A stretch of 31,750 bases of DNA from a virus. The DNA lies in the IMG/VR virus record IMGVR_UViG_3300000230_000006, positions 9,842 through 41,591 of that record. The stretch is one strand, 5' to 3'. Below are positions 9,813-18,626 of this stretch, one piece after another; the stretch's first letter is position 1, and every line of letters starts with the position of its first letter. The notes beneath the pieces were generated by a model that was not told the DNA's origin, did no database searches, and saw only the letters and a list, made by a program, of their open reading frames with translations. The translations under genes and the position numbers were made by a program.

Positions 9813-10592
9813 TTATAGTAATTCTTTTTTAAATTCATGTAAACTAATAATACTATCATCGATTGTTTTAGAATCATATGACATTTCTCTGATTTTTTTT
9901 ATTGTTGTTGCTATTTTATCTGCAATTTTATCGTTATTTTTAGCTTCTAAAATTATTAAACATTCATTTTTATATTCCTCAAGTAATTCAGTTTTTTTAA
10001 TGTCATTTGATTTTACTAATTTTTTAATTAAAGTTCTATCGTTTTCGTTAAGTGTGCTATATTTTTCATTGAATTTACCGATTGCAATTTCAATGATTTC
10101 TTCATTTACTGGCTTAATTTCATGTGATTCAACTAATTGTTTTTTTGGGGATTTAATGTGGTTTAATACAATTTCAAATGATTCATGTATTGCATCGGTA
10201 TCAATATCATCATAATCGTTAAGTGATTCTCTAATTAGATTATTAATGGCAAAATATAATCGTATTTCATCAATATCTATTGGTTTTGTTTGTTCGGAAA
10301 TAAATGGCTTAAGTTTTTCACGTTCAATATCAATTTCTTGAATTGTATAAACCTCAAACAACTTTATATTACTATCAATATAACGAGTAGCTGCCAAATC
10401 ATTTTCAATGTGTTTTTTCTCTAAATTATTAAAGACTTTAAATTCCAATTGCAACACTGGTGAGTTTTTAACAACATCAAAAAAATCCATAGTTAATTTT
10501 TTAGACTCTTCAATCAAGTTATTGTTGAAATACGAATCTTTCAATTTATTTGAGATTACTAAGTTAGCTATTCCTATATTAGTGTTTTTCAT
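9813..10592 (-). CDS. Unknown protein between portal and protease; possible prohead core protein by position
   Basis: A 259-residue, Lys/Glu/Asn/Ile-rich, apparently all-helical protein with no signal peptide or membrane segment. I do not recognise the family. The C-terminal half (about 160-259) has heptad-like Leu/Ile spacing (e.g. ENDRTLIKKLVKSNDIKKTE). In T4 the space between portal and protease is taken by the small prohead core proteins gp67 and gp68, so a core or assembly role is possible, but only by position. The gene has its own late motif (10611-10619, 18 bases before the start) and ends against the convergent terminator at 9765-9793. Confidence 0.75.
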   Translation of the reverse strand: MKNTNIGIANLVISNKLKDSYFNNNLIEESKKLTMDFFDVVKNSPVLQLEFKVFNNLEKKHIENDLAATRYIDSNIKLFEVYTIQEIDIEREKLKPFISEQTKPIDIDEIRLYFAINNLIRESLNDYDDIDTDAIHESFEIVLNHIKSPKKQLVESHEIKPVNEEIIEIAIGKFNEKYSTLNENDRTLIKKLVKSNDIKKTELLEEYKNECLIILEAKNNDKIADKIATTIKKIREMSYDSKTIDDSIISLHEFKKELL

Positions 10593-10610
10593 TTTATTTT
10601 TCCGATTTCT

Positions 10611-10619
10611 TATAAATAC
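10611..10619 (-). promoter_or_regulatory. Late promoter motif GTATTTATA
   Basis: GTATTTATA on the minus strand, 18 bases before the start of the 259-residue gene. Confidence 0.6.
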
Positions 10620-10662
10620 TCATAATTATTGTAAACGGTTATGTTTGTTGATACTTAAATTA

Positions 10663-12687
10663 TTACTCCACATCTAAGTTCTCAATATCATCAATTTCAA
10701 CATCTTGTGCTTCAGTAATTTCCTTAATTGTATTAATACTATCGGCAGATTCTAAAAGAATGTCAATTTCATTAATCATATTTAATGCTGCTGCATTTAA
10801 CGTATTATTCATATCGTTATTTTCGTTTATAATTTTTTTATGTTCGGCTTCTTTTTTCCTTTCCGGTTCAACACTACTACCATAAACTAATTTCTCTATT
10901 CGACTATTAAATTCTTCTTCGGTTAATACCTTCCTACCTCTAACACTATCACCTACTACAGGCGGTAAGTCTGCTGGTGATTGATTTGGTAATCCGGGAA
11001 TTGGTGCTTGTCCACCACCCATTTCACCACCCATAGGAGGCTCACCCATTCCACCTGCTGGCGGTGCTCCACCACCACCCATCATATCGCCACCCGCTTG
11101 TGGTGCTCCACCTTCAGTGCCACCACTAACTGCCATACCTTCAACTGGTTCACCGTATCTCTTATCGATATCGGCAAATAATCCAGATTTCTTGATAACC
11201 ACAGGCGAATCTTGAAGTTCTTGCATAATAACCTTTTCCATTTTTTGTTGTTTAAGGTCTTCAACAATTTCTCTATCACTCATATTCCAAATAATACGTT
11301 TTGCTGTGGTATGTGACATTGCTGCAATACCGCCTTCGGCACGAGTTACTTCAGTATATGTTTGTGCTTTATCTCTCATCAATTCAGACTTCAATAATTC
11401 TTGTTGTGTTGATGGATTTGTTAATGTTAATGTAAAATCCTTTAAATCGTCACCAGTATAACCCAATAAATATAAATGAATCATTGCCATTTTATTGAGT
11501 TCCTGAATCATGGCTTGTTGAATACGATTTACCTTTTTTGCAAATCTGATATCGTATTGTGCCATGTTCTTACCTGCACCTGCAGCATCTTGGAATGATA
11601 AAAATGGCTTAGGTACACCCAATCCAATGAATAAATTATCTCTCAAATATTCAATATCTTGAATAGCATCAAGGTTTGATGCTCCCGGTAGGGTATCAAT
11701 ACCTGTTTGAGTATTTGCATTTCTAACTGGTAGGAAATAATCTTCATCATTACCTAAAATATTAAAACGATAATCAATTTGTCCGTCATTTGGAGCTACT
11801 TGTGCTGTTTTTTTGAATTTTGTTGCAACTTTATAGATGTAGTTCTCGATATCATCTTCATCGATGTTACCAACATCAATTTTAAATACCTTTTTCTCAC
11901 CAGCACGAATAATACGATATGTTAACATGGCATCTTCAGCCATTACAAGCTGTCTAAATACTCTACGTACTTTATTTAATATTGATGAACCATATGGAAG
12001 GTACTTATCATCGCCAAGTAGTCTAAAATGGGCAATTTCAAATACATTAAATTCATCACCAGTCATTCTTTCTTTAAATTTAACGAATGGTTTACCGTTT
12101 TGTATTCTTTCAAATCTTTCAATCTCATAATTAACCATTTGTTTCACATGAGTAATTCCCTTTTTTCTTTCACCATACAACAATACAAAGTTATCACCAT
12201 ATTTTACTGTATTTCTAACCCAGAATGGTAAATTAACATTTACGTTTACTGTATCGTAGAAAAATTCATCCAATAAAAATTTAATACGTTCTTTATTCGA
12301 GTAGATATTTAACATTTTACCATTAAATCCAATGGTTGTGACTTCTTCCATAAATAAATCCAATGCAGCACTAATAATTGGGTAATATTCCATACCTTCA
12401 TAATCAATATATGCTGGAAGTCTGGCAGCTTCATATTGTAACGCCTTTTGGAAACCCCTATCGGTAGTTCTGAAGAATTTACTTTGTAATTCCCTTTTTT
12501 GTTCTAACTCCAATCCTTTTTGGTGAATTTCTTCTGGTGTATTACCTTTAATAATTACCCTACTTTCTTTAGGTGGTGCACTGACAGATTGTTGCATTGT
12601 CGGTGTTCCTTCCTGAAACCCAAAACCATCTAAATTTAAAACTTTATTAAGTTGTTGGTATATTGTTAATTTATTTTGTTCAGCCAT
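10663..12687 (-). CDS. Portal protein, gp20-like
   Basis: A 674-residue portal protein, the dodecameric ring at the head vertex through which DNA is packaged. Family features: YIDYEGMEYYPIISAALDLF (about 94-113), the crown/stem region VRRVFRQLVMAEDAMLTYRI (about 237-256), and EDYFLPVR followed by TLPGASNLDAIQDIEYLRDN (about 318-356), which matches the 'EDYYLP...TLPGG.NL...DV.Y' pattern of gp20. A Gly/Met/Pro-rich low-complexity linker (about 530-580) precedes a charged C-terminal tail with LTEEEFNSRIEKLVYG. That tail is longer than in T4 gp20 (524 residues). It lies directly after the terminase gene; two late motifs (12711-12719 and 12746-12754) precede it. Confidence 0.9.
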   Translation of the reverse strand: MAEQNKLTIYQQLNKVLNLDGFGFQEGTPTMQQSVSAPPKESRVIIKGNTPEEIHQKGLELEQKRELQSKFFRTTDRGFQKALQYEAARLPAYIDYEGMEYYPIISAALDLFMEEVTTIGFNGKMLNIYSNKERIKFLLDEFFYDTVNVNVNLPFWVRNTVKYGDNFVLLYGERKKGITHVKQMVNYEIERFERIQNGKPFVKFKERMTGDEFNVFEIAHFRLLGDDKYLPYGSSILNKVRRVFRQLVMAEDAMLTYRIIRAGEKKVFKIDVGNIDEDDIENYIYKVATKFKKTAQVAPNDGQIDYRFNILGNDEDYFLPVRNANTQTGIDTLPGASNLDAIQDIEYLRDNLFIGLGVPKPFLSFQDAAGAGKNMAQYDIRFAKKVNRIQQAMIQELNKMAMIHLYLLGYTGDDLKDFTLTLTNPSTQQELLKSELMRDKAQTYTEVTRAEGGIAAMSHTTAKRIIWNMSDREIVEDLKQQKMEKVIMQELQDSPVVIKKSGLFADIDKRYGEPVEGMAVSGGTEGGAPQAGGDMMGGGGAPPAGGMGEPPMGGEMGGGQAPIPGLPNQSPADLPPVVGDSVRGRKVLTEEEFNSRIEKLVYGSSVEPERKKEAEHKKIINENNDMNNTLNAAALNMINEIDILLESADSINTIKEITEAQDVEIDDIENLDVE

Positions 12688-12710
12688 TTTTATAAATTAT
12701 TATAATTTAT

Positions 12711-12719
12711 TATAAATAC
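12711..12719 (-). promoter_or_regulatory. Late promoter motif GTATTTATA for the portal gene
   Basis: CGTATTTATA on the minus strand, 23 bases upstream of the portal start. Confidence 0.6.
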
Positions 12720-12745
12720 GATAATTTTTTGCAAAAGTCATATAA

Positions 12746-12754
12746 TATAAATAC
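12746..12754 (-). promoter_or_regulatory. Second late motif between terminase and portal genes
   Basis: GTATTTATA on the minus strand just after the terminase stop, 58 bases upstream of the portal start, in tandem with the copy at 12711-12719. Confidence 0.45.
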
Positions 12755-12757
12755 ATC

Positions 12758-14836
12758 CTATGTTTTATTTTTCTTGTTCAAGCCATTAAATAACCATGCA
12801 TTTGCAATATATGGGTTTAATGGTGATGAACTATTGGGTGAAATCATTAGTCTATTTTTTATGTCTTGTTTTTTACCGATTTCAGATATGTCATTTATTG
12901 TTAATATCGCATTTAACATTTTTTCGGTAACACCTTTACTTTGTTTATATCGTTTCATATCAAAATTCAGTACATATAAACCAATTGATAATCCCATAAT
13001 TGAATCATCGTGAAATGAACGCTTATGGTCAGCTACACGATTTCCGGGAATTGTTACGAATGTTTTTAATTCATCTAATAACCTTACTGACCTAATGATA
13101 ACATCTTCTAAGTGGATAGCACGCTGTAATTCCAATAATACAGATGCCCTATTATTACCAATAAAAAATCCGGGAATTAAATCAACGTTAATAACATTAC
13201 CATCATTCATGGTTTTTTGACCTTTTTTAATGTAACCCTGTAACCTATCTCTCGATGGTTTATGTGTAACTTCAGCATAGTGAACATTTTCATAACCAAA
13301 CTCTAATAATTTTTCAACTGTTTGTACACCGTAACCACCAGTAATATCGACAACACAATAACCATTATTATAGCGTTTACCGTATTGATATGCAATTTCA
13401 GATAACATCTGCGGAGTCACTTTACCGTAATATTCTGCAACTTGTTCGACTTTATGTCTTCTAATTTTTACCTTTTTAACCTTATCACCTTTAGTTATCA
13501 CCCTTTCTTCAATAATCTCAACAGTTTTTAATACATTCATTGTTGAGTTATCCTCACCATGTCCGGGTGATGCATCCAATGCAATAATATATTCTTCTCC
13601 GGGTAACGGGTCTTCCCACACCCATAAATTTAAGTCAGTATATTCTTGTCTAATAGGAACTCTGATTTCATTTTCCTGAATTCTAACCAAATATTCTTCA
13701 GCAACAAAATTATCACCTGACCCAAGAAATGAACATAATAATTCTTGTGCAATCTTACGCATATCACCATTAGCTCCTTCGATTTGTTCTTCAAACCAAG
13801 GTGAACTTGCTGACCATCCATCATCCATCATTTGAATTCTACGGGCATTATCCCAATCTTCATCGGGTAATTCTATTTCATTTTCTCTACCCTTATTCTT
13901 CAACCAAACCAATCCCATATTATATCTTGGGTCATTAAACCACCATAATTCAACTGCTTTAAAACCATTTTTACTTTTACCTGTGTTTGGGTCTACTTTA
14001 CGAGCACCTTCAAAATGTTTATAAAATACGGCATCAAGACCTGAAGGGGTGCTAACCATAATCGCACTACCACCTGTACCTAACGTTGGTTTTGCTGCAG
14101 TCCAGAATTTATCTCCCATATCAGTCCAAGCCGTTTCATCCCAAAAAATTAGTGTTGGTGTCATACCACGAAGACCACCCTTTGCTGAGAACGCACCTAA
14201 TTTAGATTCATTATCGTATATTTTTAATTTCTGCGTATCCTTATATTTGCCAGTTTCAGTTTCTCTACCAGTTTTAGGTCTTAGCCATGCCGGACAAGAT
14301 TCGATAAATAATACAACATCACTCATAATTTCATCACGAGCAGTTTCAAGTTTATTTGCAATAATAGCAACCTGTCTATTAGAATTGAACATTATATACC
14401 ATGCAATATAAGCACAAGTTGTGGTAGAAATACCTGCCTGTCTATATTTATTGGCAACAACTAATCTATTGCTTCTATAGGTTTGGATTAAATCTTTTTG
14501 GAAGTCAAATAATCTAAATGGTATGATAAGACCTGCAAGACCTTGTGTTTGGTCAAATATGGTTAAATAAGTCTCTATGAAATAAATTGGATTTTTAGCG
14601 CAACGAATAATTTCCTCTTCTTGCTCGTAATTGGTTAATTCACTTACTTTTTTCGCTATTCCACTATTAGTAACGATTATTGGTTCATATTTACCTGATT
14701 TTTTTCTAATTTCATCAGCTAATTTTCTCGTTTGTTCCTTTTCCTTCTCCCTTTGTACGTCAAATGGAATTACGGGAACGTGGTCTGGAAAAATATCTTC
14801 ATTAGTTGTAACTTCTGGTTTAATATTTTTACTCAT
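12758..14836 (-). CDS. Terminase large subunit, gp17-like
   Basis: The 692-residue packaging motor with ATPase and nuclease domains. The ATPase part shows NKYRQAGISTTT (about 128-139), a deviant Walker A of the 'xRQxGxST' type seen in T4-like terminases, and PTLIFWDETAW (about 224-234), the Walker B with catalytic Glu. The RNase H-like nuclease part shows three acidic motifs: YIIALDASPGHGED (about 430-443), YCVVDITGGYG and HDDSIMGLSIGLY near 635-647. An in-frame ATG at 14866 is rejected as start because it would place the late motif (14852-14860) inside the gene; the ATG at 14836 lies 15 bases after that motif. The length (T4 gp17 is 610 residues) and the position upstream of the portal gene fit the family. 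Confidence 0.95.
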   Translation of the reverse strand: MSKNIKPEVTTNEDIFPDHVPVIPFDVQREKEKEQTRKLADEIRKKSGKYEPIIVTNSGIAKKVSELTNYEQEEEIIRCAKNPIYFIETYLTIFDQTQGLAGLIIPFRLFDFQKDLIQTYRSNRLVVANKYRQAGISTTTCAYIAWYIMFNSNRQVAIIANKLETARDEIMSDVVLFIESCPAWLRPKTGRETETGKYKDTQKLKIYDNESKLGAFSAKGGLRGMTPTLIFWDETAWTDMGDKFWTAAKPTLGTGGSAIMVSTPSGLDAVFYKHFEGARKVDPNTGKSKNGFKAVELWWFNDPRYNMGLVWLKNKGRENEIELPDEDWDNARRIQMMDDGWSASSPWFEEQIEGANGDMRKIAQELLCSFLGSGDNFVAEEYLVRIQENEIRVPIRQEYTDLNLWVWEDPLPGEEYIIALDASPGHGEDNSTMNVLKTVEIIEERVITKGDKVKKVKIRRHKVEQVAEYYGKVTPQMLSEIAYQYGKRYNNGYCVVDITGGYGVQTVEKLLEFGYENVHYAEVTHKPSRDRLQGYIKKGQKTMNDGNVINVDLIPGFFIGNNRASVLLELQRAIHLEDVIIRSVRLLDELKTFVTIPGNRVADHKRSFHDDSIMGLSIGLYVLNFDMKRYKQSKGVTEKMLNAILTINDISEIGKKQDIKNRLMISPNSSSPLNPYIANAWLFNGLNKKNKT

Positions 14837-14851
14837 ATTATAAATATTTAT

Positions 14852-14860
14852 AATAAATAC
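14852..14860 (-). promoter_or_regulatory. Late promoter motif GTATTTATT for the terminase gene
   Basis: GTATTTATT on the minus strand, 15 bases upstream of the chosen terminase start. It helps decide that start. Confidence 0.5.
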
Positions 14861-14871
14861 TAACATAATCA

Positions 14872-14880
14872 GTATTTATG
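14872..14880 (+). promoter_or_regulatory. Late-type motif GTATTTATG before the GIY-YIG gene
   Basis: GTATTTATG on the plus strand, 3 bases from the ATG at 14884, so the spacing is much shorter than elsewhere. It is divergent from the terminase motif 11 bases away. Confidence 0.35.
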
Positions 14881-14883
14881 ATT

Positions 14884-15470
14884 ATGTCAATATCTGGAAT
14901 ATATAAAATTGAATCGAAAACTCACGTGAATAGAATTTATGTTGGTAGTTCGGTAAATATTAATAAAAGATGGTGCACACATATTAGTGGATTGTTAAAT
15001 AATAACATCACTCAATAAAATTACAACGACATTTCAATAAATATGGTATTGATGATTTAGTATTTTCGATTATTGAAAAATGTTCAGTGGACTTATTATT
15101 AATTAAAGAGCAACATTATTTGAATAATAATGTTTGTTATTTTAATATATGTAAAAATGCTGGTAATTGTCTGGGTAGAACGCCTTGGAATAAAAATAAA
15201 AAAATGTCTAAAGAATTTTCAAATAAAATGAGTGTTTTGGGTATGGGTAATAAAAATCGTGTTGGTAAGAAACATAAAATAGAGACAATAATTAAAATTC
15301 GGAATAGCCCAAAGAACCGAATCTTTAAGACCAAACTATCTAAAACTGAAATCGATGAAATTATATTAAAATACATACCTAAAAAATATAGTTCATTAAA
15401 ATTAGCAAAAGAATATCATGTAGATAAAAAAACAATATTAAATATTATGCATAAATCATATAATACTTAA
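14884..15470 (+). pseudogene. GIY-YIG homing endonuclease, frameshifted
   Basis: The first frame (from 14884) encodes SGIYKIESK, then NRIYVGSSVNINKRW and H: the GIY-YIG motif with its catalytic Arg. It stops at a TAA at 15016-15018 after about 44 codons. From 15006 the -1 frame continues with HHSIKLQRHFNKYG, DDLVFSIIEKC and LLIKEQHYLN, the usual middle of phage GIY-YIG enzymes with the conserved Glu. It ends with NKNKK, a repeated basic DNA-binding region and a helix-turn-helix-like tail (SSLKLAKEYHVDKKTILNIM) to the stop at 15470. Joined, it would be about 194 residues. The junction lies near AATAATAACATCAC and has no good slippery heptamer, so a one-base deletion (or a sequencing error) is more likely than programmed frameshifting. 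It sits free-standing between terminase and unrelated genes. Confidence 0.8.
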
Positions 15471-15491
15471 TATTGTTTAAAACCGCAAAAC

Positions 15492-15519
15492 ACGGTACAT
15501 ATCTTGATGTATCGTTTTT
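15492..15519 (+). terminator. Intrinsic terminator after the GIY-YIG gene
   Basis: A 9-bp stem (ACGGTACAT with ATGTATCGT, one G-T pair), a 6-base loop and a following run of five T including the last stem base. It lies between convergent genes. Confidence 0.65.
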
Positions 15520-15557
15520 CGAAACACATATCTCCTAATATGGCAGCATGTGCGATA

Positions 15558-16049
15558 TTAACCTAACTTAATCGCAGATGTTTCAATGAATTCTCTATCT
15601 CTCAATATTATTTTCCTTGAATTGAACATATCCATAATTCTTGATAATGACATACCATAATGAAAAACTAATAGTGGTGTATCTTCATCTGGTTTATTGA
15701 ACATACTTTCATATTGGTCAAAACCATTACCCATATTATCATTATATCTTTCAATTTCATATGCAAGTGCATGTATGGTATGATAGCCATGCATATATTC
15801 CCTATCAACTGCTTCATGTAAACAAAATAAATCAAATGAACTTGTTTTTAAACTAAAGACAGCATCAATATAATCTTCAGTTGGTGGCATTGCGTTATCA
15901 CATGCTGGTGATAAATCCCAACACCAATCTTCAATCATTATATTTGTTTCATCGTTAGAAAAAATAAATTCATATAAACCTTCGTCCTTGGAATTATATC
16001 CAATTTTCAATACATAAATTAGTTTTAACTTTTTATCGTCTAATTCCAT
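15558..16049 (-). CDS. Unknown phage protein, 163 residues
   Basis: Not recognised. A compact, acidic protein with alternating beta and alpha segments: LKLIYVLKIGYNSKDEGLY and YEFIFSNDETNIMIEDW at the start, a Trp/Cys/Pro-rich middle (EDWCWDLSPACDNAMPP), then FDLFCLHEAVDREYMHGY and helical IHALAYEIERY. No signal peptide or membrane segment is seen. The two Cys and several His could bind a metal, but there is no clear motif. It has its own late motif at 16065-16073, 15 bases before the start, so it is probably made late with the virion genes. It is separated from the upstream 718-residue gene by a terminator. Confidence 0.75.
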   Translation of the reverse strand: MELDDKKLKLIYVLKIGYNSKDEGLYEFIFSNDETNIMIEDWCWDLSPACDNAMPPTEDYIDAVFSLKTSSFDLFCLHEAVDREYMHGYHTIHALAYEIERYNDNMGNGFDQYESMFNKPDEDTPLLVFHYGMSLSRIMDMFNSRKIILRDREFIETSAIKLG

Positions 16050-16064
16050 AACATGTTATTTAAA

Positions 16065-16073
16065 TATAAATAC
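16065..16073 (-). promoter_or_regulatory. Late promoter motif GTATTTATA
   Basis: CGTATTTATA on the minus strand, 15 bases before the start of the 163-residue gene. Confidence 0.6.
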
Positions 16074-16086
16074 GATTAAATATAAT

Positions 16087-16116
16087 AAAAAAAACCCAAA
16101 TTACTCCGGGTTTTTT
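16087..16116 (-). terminator. Intrinsic terminator of the 718-residue gene
   Basis: Read on the minus strand: AAAAAACCC pairs with GGGTTTTTT around a 10-base loop, followed by more T. The A/T flanks are symmetric, so it could act in both directions, but only the minus-strand gene ends here. Confidence 0.75.
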
Positions 16117-16131
16117 CAATATTATTTAATA

Positions 16132-18288
16132 TTATTTTTTCTTATTTCTAACAACAACATTTTCGTATAGTTTGAACTGTTTATCAATAACTGAATCAAG
16201 TTTCTTTAATGTTGGAGATTTCTTACTTTCAGTTAAGATTGGTTTTCTTAAACCAGCATTTTCTTCAAGTCTATTACGAATGTATTTTCTTAATTTTCTT
16301 TCGGATTCGTTCATTGAAATTTGAACGTTTTTATCTGGACTAATCGTAATATCAACACCAGTTGTTGCAGCACCATCAGGTTTAACAGTGGCTACGCCAA
16401 TACTTTGTGCTCCGGGAGAAAAACTGATTGGTTTATCGTTACTTTTTTCAAACGGTTTTTCTTCAGTTGATATTTCTTCGGTAGATTCTTCACCACTTTC
16501 GTCACCAACTTCTAAATTGTCGATATCTACATTATCAATTTCTTCTTCCTCCTCTTCTTTAATCATATTTGGTTGAACAACTGTGTTTGCTGGGTCAGTA
16601 TTTTCATTTTTAAATTTATTTAAATTTGCCGCACCACCCGCACCAACTTGATTCTTAATTGTAGTTAATAAACTATTAACGTTTACTGGTTGTTGACCTG
16701 CACCAACCATTCTTTTGTTTAATGCTGCAACTTGTTGACCAAGATTAGCTGCAATACCTTCAAGTTTTTTTACCTCGTTATTTATTTCACCACTATTATA
16801 TGTTTGCTTTACATTGGTAGCCATTTGATTAACTGCAGATTTGGCTTGATTGAATTTATCACCAACTGCTTGTGCACCTTGTTGTACTTTATTTCCAATT
16901 GCAGTTTTAGCTGCATTACCTAATGATTTTAAACCACCGAATAATTCGTTAATTTGTGCATGTAAATCTTCTTCTGTTGATTCATCCATTGAATTAACTT
17001 CTGGCTCTAATTCGTCAGCATATTCTTCATGACCATATTCATTTCTTAAAATGTCCAATACTTGTGGCATTAATTTAATAAATAATGCAACACTTTTGTG
17101 GTCACCATCATTTTCACCTTCACCGTGAGCATTAGCATATCCACTAACCAAACTACCCATTTCTTCTTCACCGCATTCCATTATTGATTCTGCTGTATAA
17201 CCTCTTGATTCTGCATATTGAGCAAAACCACCACATTCAGAACATTGTTGTTGTTCTTTAACTTCCTCTGGATTTTCCACACTTGCATCTACACTTACGT
17301 CAACATTTTTTTCATCAGGCATGCTTGCTTCCAAATCGTCAATTTCTTCTTGACCGATAACTTTAATAAGTTTGTTAGCCATTTCTTTTCTATCTTCGAT
17401 TTCAATATCTGTAAGTTTATCTTTAAATGATGTAATGAATGAATTAATATATGACTTAACTTGAGCATCAGTCATTTCTGTTTTTCTTATTTTATTTGTT
17501 AATTTACCGATAACCTTTTCGATTTCCCTATTTGGTTCATCGGTTTCCGAGCCAGTATCAATACCAGCACCACCCATGTCACCACCCTCAGCATCAGCAT
17601 CACCCATACTTGCATCTGGAGTATCACCCATTCCACCATCTGCATCGGCATCAGGCATATCTGCATCTGCACCCATACCATCACCGCCAGCATCTGGCAT
17701 ATCAGCACTACCCATTCCACCTTCTGCATCTGGAGTATCACCCATACCAGCATCCGGAGTAGCGGGTTCGTCACCCATTGGTTTAGCATCTAATCCAGCA
17801 GCCATTTCATCACCACCTTCGGGTTGTGTTGGCATCGCAGGTGTTTTTTCTGCACTTGTTGCAGCATCTAAATCACCAACTTTGTCTGCAGCCATATCAA
17901 TTTCTTTTCCGGCTAAATCTTCAGATAAGAACATTTTACTATTGGTTTTATTGGTTTTTAATGAACCAGCACCACCGATTGTGTGAAACATCATATTTCT
18001 TTGTTTATCTGCCTCAGCCAACGACTTAAATTGATAACCAGTAATATTTTCCATTCCACCAATGTATACAAAATCAGCCACATTTGGGTCTTGTTTTGTA
18101 CCAGCTTTTTTTAGATAGTAATTATGGTTTTCTTTTACAATGCCATATGCAATACCATCGGCAGCTCTTTTATAATCGATAAGACTCCCCAAATTACGTG
18201 TATTTGATTCTTTAATAGAGGGTTTATTTGAATTAGCTAAGGTATTTAGTCTTTCGTAATATGCCTCCTTTGATGTATGTTTTGCCAT
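16132..18288 (-). CDS. Acidic low-complexity structural/prohead protein, 718 residues
   Basis: Probably a virion or prohead component; the family is not recognised. Residues 1-125 form a plausible folded domain (YKRAADGIAYGIVKENHNYY; DFVYIGGMENITGYQFKSLA). Residues about 150-245 are a low-complexity run of GMGDTPDA, GMGSADMPDA and DADADGGMGD units. Then come a helical domain (about 250-310: IEKVIGKLTNKIRKTEMTD), a Cys pair in CSECGG, a further globular part, a region with ALFIKLMPQVLDILRNEYG and an Ala/Gln-rich helical region (about 460-560) that could form coiled coil. The end (about 660-718) is basic. Acidic tail-and-repeat architecture resembles the scaffold and portal proteins nearby. The late motif at 18342-18350 and a terminator at 16087-16116 delimit a single-gene unit. 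Confidence 0.7.
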   Translation of the reverse strand: MAKHTSKEAYYERLNTLANSNKPSIKESNTRNLGSLIDYKRAADGIAYGIVKENHNYYLKKAGTKQDPNVADFVYIGGMENITGYQFKSLAEADKQRNMMFHTIGGAGSLKTNKTNSKMFLSEDLAGKEIDMAADKVGDLDAATSAEKTPAMPTQPEGGDEMAAGLDAKPMGDEPATPDAGMGDTPDAEGGMGSADMPDAGGDGMGADADMPDADADGGMGDTPDASMGDADAEGGDMGGAGIDTGSETDEPNREIEKVIGKLTNKIRKTEMTDAQVKSYINSFITSFKDKLTDIEIEDRKEMANKLIKVIGQEEIDDLEASMPDEKNVDVSVDASVENPEEVKEQQQCSECGGFAQYAESRGYTAESIMECGEEEMGSLVSGYANAHGEGENDGDHKSVALFIKLMPQVLDILRNEYGHEEYADELEPEVNSMDESTEEDLHAQINELFGGLKSLGNAAKTAIGNKVQQGAQAVGDKFNQAKSAVNQMATNVKQTYNSGEINNEVKKLEGIAANLGQQVAALNKRMVGAGQQPVNVNSLLTTIKNQVGAGGAANLNKFKNENTDPANTVVQPNMIKEEEEEEIDNVDIDNLEVGDESGEESTEEISTEEKPFEKSNDKPISFSPGAQSIGVATVKPDGAATTGVDITISPDKNVQISMNESERKLRKYIRNRLEENAGLRKPILTESKKSPTLKKLDSVIDKQFKLYENVVVRNKKK
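17564..17770 (-). repeat. Imperfect tandem repeat encoding Gly-Met-Gly-Asp / Pro-Asp-Ala units
   Basis: Within the 718-residue gene, short units translating to GMGDTPDA, GMGSADMPDA, GADADMPDADADG and GMGDADAEGG recur. The DNA repeats are imperfect (variants of CATCTGGAGTATCACCCAT and CCATTCCACC on the plus strand). Confidence 0.7.
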
Positions 18289-18341
18289 TTTAATATTTTT
18301 TAAATGTACGTTATTATTTAGTTATTCTATTTACACTTTTT

Positions 18342-18350
18342 TATAAATAC
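18342..18350 (-). promoter_or_regulatory. Late promoter motif GTATTTATA
   Basis: GTATTTATA on the minus strand, 53 bases before the start of the 718-residue gene and 27 bases past the stop of the 82-residue gene. Confidence 0.5.
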
Positions 18351-18377
18351 TTTATTTAGAACAAAAAATTAGGAATG

Positions 18378-18626
18378 TTAGATTATTTCATAATTTTCGT
18401 TTACTATTTTATGTTTAATCAATAATTCATGAACTTTAGGTGTAATTAAGTTATTACTTCTAAAACTATCAATGACTGACTGATTCGCCTTGGTGTGGGA
18501 AACGTTTTCATTTAAAAACTTTTTGTTTTTATACATATGCTCCAATATACTATAGAAAACCTTTTCAGATTTTTTATTCTCAACATATGTCTTTAATTGT
18601 GCTTCCGTTACTATAAACCTCTTCAT
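18378..18626 (-). CDS. Small unknown protein coupled to the nucleotidyltransferase gene
   Basis: An 82-residue basic, helical protein; not recognised. It begins MKRFIVTEAQLKTYVENKK, an opening found in several small phage proteins, and continues with a region rich in Lys, Asn and Ile. Its ATG overlaps the stop of the preceding nucleotidyltransferase gene (ATGA at 18623-18626), which implies translational coupling. The two are therefore likely expressed together and may function together. No membrane segment or cysteine motif is seen. Confidence 0.65.
   Translation of the reverse strand: MKRFIVTEAQLKTYVENKKSEKVFYSILEHMYKNKKFLNENVSHTKANQSVIDSFRSNNLITPKVHELLIKHKIVNENYEII

Noticed and set aside
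17564-17770. Possible CRISPR or other spaced repeat array
   Set aside because: The units are imperfect, contiguous and keep the reading frame of an acidic protein; there are no constant repeats with unique spacers.
17532-17986. Open frames on the plus strand opposite the low-complexity part of the 718-residue gene
   Set aside because: They are mirror images of a repeat-rich coding region (His/Pro/Ser-rich translations) and have no late motif or sensible composition.
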